NCBI GenBank assembly: GCA_947165405.1
Contig: CAMVAG010000014.1
Coordinates: forward strand, 1 to 18,910
Length of the DNA stretch: 18,910 nucleotides
Reading direction: 5' to 3'
From: an uncultured Selenomonadales bacterium
GTDB taxonomy: Bacteria > Bacillota > Negativicutes > Selenomonadales > Selenomonadaceae
Under the pieces are notes generated by a model that had not been told where the DNA came from, searched no databases, and saw only the letters and a program-made list of their open reading frames with translations. This document shows, piece by piece, positions 14,574 through 18,910 of the stretch. Position numbers and translations under genes: made by a program. Every line of letters starts with the position of its first letter. The first letter of the stretch is position 1.

Positions 14574-15274
14574 AAAAATTCCTCCGCGATTCGTTTCAAA
14601 AATTCTTCGGCGGTTTCGAAGCAGACAAAATTTTTTCCGCAAAGATTTTTTGGAGCAAAGGCAACGTCTGCAAGCTCAAGCATCGGCAAATCAATTTCCG
14701 AATCGCCCGCGCAGAAAATTTTATCGGGCGAAAATTTTTTTGTCAGCAATTTTAATGCCTCGCCCTTGTTGAGTTTCGACGGGAAGAGATAAATTTTTTT
14801 CCCGAAGCGTTGAACGGTCAAGCTCGTGTCGAAAGAAATTTTATCGGCGGCGAAGTCGTCACGGCACTTCAAAAACAAAAAGCTTTCGTCGACGATGCGG
14901 CAGATATTGAACGCGGGATTGTCCGAAAATTTTTCTTGCAAAGTTTTCAGCTCGTCTTCGTGAGGCGCGACGACTTCACGCAAAAAATTTTCTTGATTAT
15001 CTCCGTTCAAAAGATAAGCTCCGTTCGCGACGACAGCCCAGCTCGGAAAAAAATCCTCCGCCCAAAAAATTCTCCGATATTGAGCGATTGAACGCGTCGT
15101 CACCGGCACAAACAAAATTTTTTTTGCAATCGTCTTGAGCAGGTCAAAAGCTTCGGGCGAAATGAAACTTTGCTCGCGCCCGTCGTAAATTTCAACGCAA
15201 ATATCTCCCGCACGAAATTTTTTATAGGAATGAATCAGCGTCCCGTCCAAGTCGCAGGCGAATAAAATTTTCAT
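14570..15274 (-). CDS. HAD-superfamily phosphatase of the Ter-associated metabolite module
   Basis: A 234-residue HAD hydrolase of the Cof/sucrose-phosphatase-like type. Motif I is FACDLDGTLIHS with nucleophile D8 and D10; motif II is PVTTRS; the lysine of motif III lies in SKLNKGEALKLL; motif IV is FCAGDSEIDLPMLELAD. A cap domain lies between motifs II and III. The ATG at 15274 begins 1 base after the StiP stop (TGA C ATG); an upstream in-frame TTG is less likely. No clear ribosome binding site is visible, so it should depend on coupling. In known Ter-associated clusters a HAD phosphatase accompanies the PRTase and StiP genes and is predicted to dephosphorylate a nucleotide-like intermediate. 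Confidence 0.9.
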   Translation of the reverse strand: MKILFACDLDGTLIHSYKKFRAGDICVEIYDGREQSFISPEAFDLLKTIAKKILFVPVTTRSIAQYRRIFWAEDFFPSWAVVANGAYLLNGDNQENFLREVVAPHEDELKTLQEKFSDNPAFNICRIVDESFLFLKCRDDFAADKISFDTSLTVQRFGKKIYLFPSKLNKGEALKLLTKKFSPDKIFCAGDSEIDLPMLELADVAFAPKNLCGKNFVCFETAEEFLKRIAEEFL

Positions 15275-15275
15275 G

Positions 15276-16322
15276 TCAATTATCTGCAAGCCGCCGAATC
15301 AATCCGCAAGCCTTGTAATTTTTCAGCGGATAAATTTCAAGCGGCGCGCCCTTCTCCTTTGCAAGCTGATATAAATGTTCCAAATTCTCATCGTTCAGGC
15401 TCCGAACCAAAATTTTTTGCGGCAAGCGGCGAAGTAAAACCCGCGTTGCCTCTCCGATACCGGGCTTGATTAAATTTATGTCGTCGATTGAAAAATCTTC
15501 GGCGATTCGTTTGACTTCGGCAAGCCCGCTGTTCCTTTCAACGGCGGAATTTTTTATTGCGGGCAAGGCGTCAAAATTTTTTTCGATGGCGTCGATAAAT
15601 TGATAAGTCAAATCTTTGTCGACGAGTTCAGAATAAAAAGCCGCGCCGTGAAAGTCATTCGCGCCGATTATGTCGCCTCGCAAAAAAGTTCGGCTCAAAA
15701 GTCCGCTGACCGTCGAATTCAAACAAGAGCTTGCGATTAAAAAATCCTCGTGAGTGCCGCAAAATTTCGCAACGCCCGCCGGGTCACTCAAAACAGCCAA
15801 GCCTGCGTTGACGTTCGGAAAATCTTTCATGGCGTTGGAAAGTTCGCGTTGAATTGCGCCCTTGCCCGTCCAGCCGTCGACGAATTGAATTTCTTCGGGC
15901 TTGTGACGTTTCAAAATAAAATTGACGGCGTTTTTATCGATACCGACGCCGCGAATAATCGAAATCGTGTAGTGATTGACCGCGCAGGAAAATTTTTGCT
16001 CAAGGTAATGTTTAATCAAAATTCCAATCGGAGTGCCCGCCCTCGCCAAAGACACAAGCACGATTTTTTTTCCTTTGTCGAGGAAAATTTTTTCGGAGAC
16101 GCTTGCGACGGAGGCGGCAGTGATTTTTGAATAACGATTGAGCGCGTCGAAGTAGGCTTGCAAATATTTTTCCGAAGGCTCGTATTCAATCGGCAACATT
16201 TCCGAATAGTGCCGCCCCGCTTGAATCAATTTTTCTCGTTCGGCAGTCGGAAGAGGTTTTACAAGCCCGCTGATGTCTTTTAATAAAATCGTCACGTCTT
16301 GCGCCCGATAAGTCCCGAACAT
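15276..16322 (-). CDS. StiP-family protein with PRTase-like and PELOTA RNA-binding-like domains
   Basis: A 348-residue protein of the family annotated as 'cysteine protease StiP', better described as a PRTase-related enzyme with a C-terminal PELOTA domain. Visible signatures: LVSLARAGTPIGILIKHYL (89-107), HYTISIIRGVGIDKNAV (117-133), QFVDGWTGKGAIQREL (146-161), SSCLNSTVSGLLSRT (198-212) and DFHGAAFY (223-230). Residues about 270-348 (INLIKPGIGEATRVLLRR and following) match the PELOTA-like region. It starts 1 base after the PRTase-TRSP stop, with GAGGTG upstream. In Ter-linked operons this family is predicted to act with the TRSP-PRTase in making a nucleoside-like compound; neither the protease nor the synthase role is proven. 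Confidence 0.9.
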   Translation of the reverse strand: MFGTYRAQDVTILLKDISGLVKPLPTAEREKLIQAGRHYSEMLPIEYEPSEKYLQAYFDALNRYSKITAASVASVSEKIFLDKGKKIVLVSLARAGTPIGILIKHYLEQKFSCAVNHYTISIIRGVGIDKNAVNFILKRHKPEEIQFVDGWTGKGAIQRELSNAMKDFPNVNAGLAVLSDPAGVAKFCGTHEDFLIASSCLNSTVSGLLSRTFLRGDIIGANDFHGAAFYSELVDKDLTYQFIDAIEKNFDALPAIKNSAVERNSGLAEVKRIAEDFSIDDINLIKPGIGEATRVLLRRLPQKILVRSLNDENLEHLYQLAKEKGAPLEIYPLKNYKACGLIRRLADN

Positions 16323-16323
16323 T

Positions 16324-17418
16324 TCAACACCTCACGACAAAAATTTTTTCGACGCCGTGAACTTCAAGCGCGGCAATCAAATCTTCCAAGCCGTCAGAAA
16401 AATTTTCGGCGTTCGTCACGACAATCGCCGCGTCATAAAATTTCAAATTGTAGATAAAAGTCGTGCGCGTCGAATCATAAAAACTTCTAAGCTTGAAGCC
16501 CTCGCGAATCGGATAATTTTTTTCTTTGCAAATGCCAATCGGGCTGCGCGTCGTCGAATGGGTGACGCAGGAAAAATTTTCCGACTCAAGCCGACGACCT
16601 GCAACAATCGCGGGCAACATGAATTCTTCCGTGCCGATAATCAAAATTTCGCCCGAAATGTTTTCGCGCTTTAAAATTTCGACGATAAAATTTCCAAGTT
16701 CAGCGCATTGAGCAAAGTATTCGCCGATTTTGACGCCGCGCCTCGCATCAACCGTAAAAAATTTTTCATGCGACGTAAAATTTTTTTCAACGCGATTGAC
16801 TTTGCTTGCCGCCTCGACAGAAAAATTTTCCGCGTCGAAATTTTGATTGAGCTTGACGAGCCAAACGCAAGAAATATTTTCCGCCGCCAATGCCGCAAGA
16901 TTTTCTTCCGACAAGCGATTGATTATCGACGCCGCGCAGATTTTTTTGTCGTTGAGCGCGGGAAATTTATTTTTGAGTTGGCGGACGATATTCAAGAGAG
17001 TTTTGCCGGTCGAAAGTTCGTCGTCGACAAAAATAATTTCGTGCGTTCGATTGATAAGCTCGGAAAGATTTTCGGCGAAAATTTTTTGTTCGGGCGCGTG
17101 AGAGTGCTCCTCCAAAAATTCTATGAACTTGCCTGAAAAATTTTCCCGCGTCGTTTGAAGATAAAAGCATTCGTCAGATAAATTTTTCGCGACGACCGCT
17201 CCGATTGCCGTTGCCGTTTCCGCGAAGCCGATAACCAATCTTGCCTCCGAAAATTTTTCCGCGACCTTCAAGCCGAGAGCGTTCATCATTTCGAGGGCGG
17301 CGGAAGGTTTTATCGGCAAATGCTTTCCCTGCAACGGATTTACCAGCAAATAATTTCGCCGCGTGTTGTTTAATCTTTTGGTGACGCGCAAAACATCTTC
17401 AGCTTTGAAAATTTTCAA
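16324..17418 (-). CDS. Phosphoribosyltransferase with C-terminal TRSP domain
   Basis: A 364-residue protein of the Ter-associated orotate-PRTase-like family with a TRSP domain. The N-terminal PRTase domain has FAETATAIGAVVA and the PRPP-binding loop IFVDDELSTGKT (about 129-140). The C-terminal TRSP domain contains the name-giving motif STTRSPIGI (TRSP at about 290-293) after GEILIIGTEEFMLPAIVAG. A longer frame starts with GTG at 17439, but GGAGG lies inside it; the TTG at 17418, 8 bases after GGAGG and starting MKIFKAEDV, is preferred. It opens the operon with StiP, HAD and a membrane protein and has its own promoter. It probably transfers a ribose phosphate group in synthesis of a nucleoside-like metabolite. 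The gene is very rich in AAAATTTT and in ENF/EKF residues. Confidence 0.9.
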   Translation of the reverse strand: MKIFKAEDVLRVTKRLNNTRRNYLLVNPLQGKHLPIKPSAALEMMNALGLKVAEKFSEARLVIGFAETATAIGAVVAKNLSDECFYLQTTRENFSGKFIEFLEEHSHAPEQKIFAENLSELINRTHEIIFVDDELSTGKTLLNIVRQLKNKFPALNDKKICAASIINRLSEENLAALAAENISCVWLVKLNQNFDAENFSVEAASKVNRVEKNFTSHEKFFTVDARRGVKIGEYFAQCAELGNFIVEILKRENISGEILIIGTEEFMLPAIVAGRRLESENFSCVTHSTTRSPIGICKEKNYPIREGFKLRSFYDSTRTTFIYNLKFYDAAIVVTNAENFSDGLEDLIAALEVHGVEKIFVVRC

Positions 17419-17437
17419 CAAAATCGCCTCCGAACAC

Positions 17438-17466
17438 ACTTTATCAAGAAATTTTTACTCCGTCAA
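17438..17466 (-). promoter_or_regulatory. Promoter of the PRTase-TRSP operon
   Basis: On the minus strand TTGACG (17466-17461) and TAAAGT (17443-17438) are 17 bases apart, 19 bases before the preferred TTG start. It directly follows the terminator of the first peptide gene, so the metabolite operon and peptide gene are separate units. Confidence 0.7.
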
Positions 17467-17468
17467 CG

Positions 17469-17497
17469 AAAAAGCCCTCCGACATGCCGCCGAAGGG
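17469..17497 (-). terminator. Terminator of peptide gene 1
   Basis: The minus-strand RNA forms the 9-pair stem CCCUUCGGC / GUCGGAGGG with loop GGCAU, followed by GCUUUUU. The stem is shared with the terminators of the other two peptide genes. Confidence 0.9.
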
Positions 17498-17520
17498 CTT
17501 TTGTTAGCTTTTTTTCGCGT

Positions 17521-17718
17521 TTACCTAACATGAAGTATCCGACTTTGCTCATCCCTAACATGAAGTATCCGACCTTGATTATCAATATTTACGTCCGGTT
17601 TAACATCGCCCACGTTAGAACGAGCATAAAAGCCGCCCGCGACCTTTTCGAGTTCCTCATCGCTCAATTTTTCCAGTTCGTCGTTGATTTTTTTCAAGTT
17701 TTCTTCGCGTGTTGCCAT
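17521..17718 (-). CDS. Double-glycine leader peptide 1, repeat-containing core
   Basis: A 65-residue bacteriocin-like precursor. Residues 1-29 are an acidic leader ending LSDEELEKVAGG, the double-glycine site used by ABC transporters with a C39 peptidase; it resembles leaders of bacteriocins and Nif11/NHLP-type peptides. The 36-residue core has no cysteine and ends in two near-identical 10-residue units, DNQGRILHVR and DEQSRILHVR, encoded by a 30-base tandem repeat. The ATG at 17718 has GGAGG 8 bases upstream; an in-frame TTG at 17733 overlaps that site and is rejected. The leader is nearly identical to that of peptide 2. Own promoter element and terminator. Activity unknown; secretion is inferred from the leader, and no transporter lies in the window. 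Confidence 0.85.
   Translation of the reverse strand: MATREENLKKINDELEKLSDEELEKVAGGFYARSNVGDVKPDVNIDNQGRILHVRDEQSRILHVR
17524..17583 (-). repeat. Two tandem 30-base units in peptide gene 1
   Basis: CCTAACATGAAGTATCCGAC occurs at 17524 and again at 17554, exactly 30 bases apart. Each 30-base unit encodes one 10-residue unit at the C-terminus of peptide 1. The unit length keeps the frame, so the duplication changes peptide length only. Confidence 0.9.
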
Positions 17719-17748
17719 ATTATCAGCCTCCAAAGTGTTTTCTACAGT

Positions 17749-17777
17749 TTATACGTTCAAAATCCCGTTTCGTTACA
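17749..17777 (-). promoter_or_regulatory. Conserved 29-base promoter element, copy 1
   Basis: On the minus strand it begins TGTAACGAAAC and ends GAACGTATAA. The same 29-base block precedes peptide genes 2 and 3 at a similar distance (31 bases to the ATG here). TATAAA at its end is a likely -10 box. No TTGACA-like -35 is present at 17 bases, so TGTAACGAAA may be an activator or alternative sigma site. Confidence 0.75.
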
Positions 17778-17818
17778 CACTTTAGCAAAAAAAATTTTTC
17801 ACTGTCGAAGATTTTTCC

Positions 17819-17850
17819 ATTACTAATTCCCAATTCCCAATTCCTAATTG
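17819..17850. repeat. Heptamer-periodic repeat, TTCCCAA type
   Basis: The plus strand reads CTAATTCCCAA, TTCCCAA, TTCCTAA, TTG, that is, three heptamers in tandem. It sits between the promoter region of peptide gene 1 and the terminator of peptide gene 2. A related copy is at 18354. Confidence 0.75.
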
Positions 17851-17880
17851 AAAAAAGCCCTCCGACCGTCTGCCGAAGGG
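17851..17880 (-). terminator. Terminator of peptide gene 2
   Basis: The minus-strand RNA has stem CCCUUCGGC / GUCGGAGGG, loop AGACG and a GCUUUUUU tail. Both arms are identical to those of the peptide gene 1 terminator. Confidence 0.92.
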
Positions 17881-17899
17881 ATTTTTTGCTTTAATCGCT

Positions 17900-18253
17900 T
17901 CAATCGTCACTGATTTGGTGAATCCTTTTAAAATTCGCTTTCAAATGATCGTAAGCTTCACCGCGTGAAATTTCCTTGCCATCTTTAAAATACTGGTTGG
18001 AACCAAAAGGTTTTGTTACGCAAGTAATTCCGGCTTTTGACCAGCCTGCATCAACTTCCGCGCTTTTGGACTTCCAATAAAACATTACAGGTATCGTGCC
18101 GTAATATCTGTCCATAAGCCCATAATCGTAAAGAATCTTACTGTCTCCGGCAGTTTGACCGATAGTTCCGCCCGCGACTTGGTCGAGTTCCTCATCGCTC
18201 AATTTTTCCAGTTCGTCGTTGATTTTTTTCAAGTTTTCTTCACGTGTTGCCAT
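17900..18253 (-). CDS. Double-glycine leader peptide 2, 88-residue core
   Basis: A 117-residue secreted-peptide precursor. The 29-residue leader ends LSDEELDQVAGG and differs from leader 1 by two residues. The core begins TIGQTAGDSKILYDYGL and has one cysteine, so it is not a typical lanthipeptide or thioether substrate. It is related to the core of peptide 3: shared positions include TAxDS, DRY, GxWxKxGI, NxYxxxGxxI and EA near the end. This makes the cores a small family of folded secreted proteins of about 90 residues rather than short peptides. The ATG at 18253 has GGAGG 9 bases upstream. Own promoter element and terminator. Possible roles are bacteriocin or contact signal; neither is shown. 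Confidence 0.85.
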   Translation of the reverse strand: MATREENLKKINDELEKLSDEELDQVAGGTIGQTAGDSKILYDYGLMDRYYGTIPVMFYWKSKSAEVDAGWSKAGITCVTKPFGSNQYFKDGKEISRGEAYDHLKANFKRIHQISDD

Positions 18254-18284
18254 TTTTATCATCCTCCAAATTGTTTTCTGTTCA

Positions 18285-18313
18285 TTATACGTTCAAAATT
18301 CGATTTCGTTACA
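18285..18313 (-). promoter_or_regulatory. Conserved 29-base promoter element, copy 2
   Basis: On the minus strand it begins TGTAACGAAAT and ends GAACGTATAA, followed by T to give a perfect TATAAT -10 box. The element ends 31 bases before the peptide 2 ATG. Confidence 0.78.
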
Positions 18314-18353
18314 GATTTTACAAAAAAAATTTTTTCACTGTCAAAGATTTTTC

Positions 18354-18380
18354 CATTCCCAATTCTCAATTCCAAATTGC
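18354..18380. repeat. Heptamer-periodic repeat, ATTCCCA type
   Basis: The plus strand reads ATTCCCA, ATTCTCA, ATTCCAA, ATTGC. It is a diverged copy of the repeat at 17819 in the same position relative to the peptide cassette. Confidence 0.7.
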
Positions 18381-18407
18381 AAAAACCCCTCGACACTAGC
18401 CGAAGGG
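18381..18407 (-). terminator. Terminator of peptide gene 3
   Basis: The minus-strand RNA has stem CCCUUCGGC / GUCGAGGGG with a UAGU loop and a UUUUU tail. The left arm is identical to the other two peptide terminators and the right arm is shifted but still pairs. Confidence 0.9.
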
Positions 18408-18433
18408 CTTTTTTTACTGCCGTGACGATTTTT

Positions 18434-18793
18434 TTACCATTTCCAATCAGATTCGCTCATATAGTGCCCTGTGACGTTCATTGCATGCTGACGAGCCTCT
18501 TCCTGCGTGATTTGCTGCCCGTTAAGATAATATTCGTTGCTTGTTCCGTTGCTTGGAATATAATTTTTTTTGATTTTGGCATATATGCCGACTTTCGCCC
18601 AAGCACCTTGAATTGATTCCCTTGTAGCCTCACCTGTAAAATAAATTCTTGGGGCACCGTAGCGGTCTGTAGAACCGTTCAAACTGTTCAAAAAGCGGCT
18701 GTCATCTGCTGTTTCGTAGCAATTACCGCCCGCCACACCGTCAAGTTCGTCGTCGCTCATCACTTCGTCCGCGAATTTCTTTTCATCAGCCAT
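18434..18793 (-). CDS. Double-glycine leader peptide 3, 96-residue core
   Basis: A 119-residue precursor. The leader is shorter (23 residues) and different in sequence, MADEKKFADEVMSDDELDGVAGG cut into its parts: a lysine-rich start, then SDDELDGVAGG with the double glycine. The core starts NCYETADDSRFL, has one cysteine and is related to the core of peptide 2 (TAxDS, DRYG, GAWAKVGI, NEYYLNGQQI, EEA). It ends with the aromatic MSESDWKW. The ATG at 18793 has GGAGG 8 bases upstream. The same 29-base promoter element and terminator stem as for the other two genes mark it as part of one co-regulated set. Function unknown. Confidence 0.85.
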   Translation of the reverse strand: MADEKKFADEVMSDDELDGVAGGNCYETADDSRFLNSLNGSTDRYGAPRIYFTGEATRESIQGAWAKVGIYAKIKKNYIPSNGTSNEYYLNGQQITQEEARQHAMNVTGHYMSESDWKW

Positions 18794-18823
18794 AATATCA
18801 GCCTCCAATTTGTTTTCTGCAAC

Positions 18824-18852
18824 TTATACGTTTGATTTCCGATTTCGTTACA
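18824..18852 (-). promoter_or_regulatory. Conserved 29-base promoter element, copy 3
   Basis: On the minus strand it begins TGTAACGAAAT and ends AAACGTATAA. The middle is the most diverged of the three copies, but both ends and the total length are kept. It ends 30 bases before the peptide 3 ATG. Confidence 0.72.
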
Positions 18853-18910
18853 TATTCTAGGGTGTGTTGGCAAAATCGAACAAACAAAAAAACATAAGCA
18901 ATTCTCTGAT

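Noticed and set aside
17524..17583. Two 30-base direct repeats as a CRISPR fragment
   Set aside because: The units are contiguous without spacers and are in-frame coding repeats of a peptide core.
17521..18793. Peptide genes as lanthipeptide or thiopeptide precursors
   Set aside because: Cores have at most one cysteine and no modification enzyme is encoded in the window.

Overview
The window suggests a diderm Firmicute of the class Negativicutes (Selenomonas-like). It has a lipid A gene (lpxB) and a signal-peptide-bearing, probably periplasmic enzyme, together with strong GGAGG ribosome binding sites, several TTG starts, near-consensus sigma-70 promoters and an OadA/5S-type decarboxylase subunit. 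The taxonomic placement is inference from gene content. Almost everything is on the minus strand except an island at 9.8-14.1 kb.

Layout, left to right. (1) lpxB, cut by the left edge, with its own promoter. (2) A TerA/TerD-type stress operon reading leftward: a TerD-TerA two-domain protein, then a Swt1-type HEPN domain fused in frame to TerD, with a second start and ribosome binding site at the TerD part, then a strong terminator. (3) A family 2 glycosyltransferase. (4) A second Ter operon reading leftward from a promoter at 9.7 kb: terD, a terD paralogue, an exported nucleosidase and a PMCA-type calcium ATPase, ending in a terminator. (5) A plus-strand island: an OadA-like carboxyltransferase from a perfect consensus promoter, a minus-strand hypothetical gene with an internal duplication, and an OmpR-type two-component pair. 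(6) The Ter-associated 'nucleoside-like metabolite' module reading leftward: PRTase-TRSP, StiP/PELOTA, HAD phosphatase and a four-helix membrane protein, packed with 1 to 4 base gaps or overlaps. (7) Three small double-glycine leader peptide genes, each with the same 29-base promoter-proximal element and the same terminator stem.

How the parts may work together. TerD proteins are calcium-binding stress proteins, and the calcium pump in the same operon fits that. The PRTase-TRSP, StiP and HAD set is predicted in the literature to make a nucleoside-like compound; here an exported nucleosidase sits with terD and the calcium pump, which suggests handling of a nucleoside signal or product across the envelope. 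The HEPN-TerD fusion would add an RNase effector. The secreted peptides could be a separate bacteriocin-like locus or the export arm of the same response; the sequence does not decide this.

The best leads are the HEPN-TerD fusion with a dual start, the peptide cassettes (constant leader, promoter and terminator with variable cores), the exported nucleosidase in a Ter operon, and two DNA-level signals: heptamer-periodic intergenic repeats at four places, and a dense AAAATTTT palindrome present in some genes and nearly absent from others. No rRNA, tRNA, CRISPR array or transposase was recognised. No gap between genes exceeds about 230 bases; the last 58 bases hold nothing I recognise.
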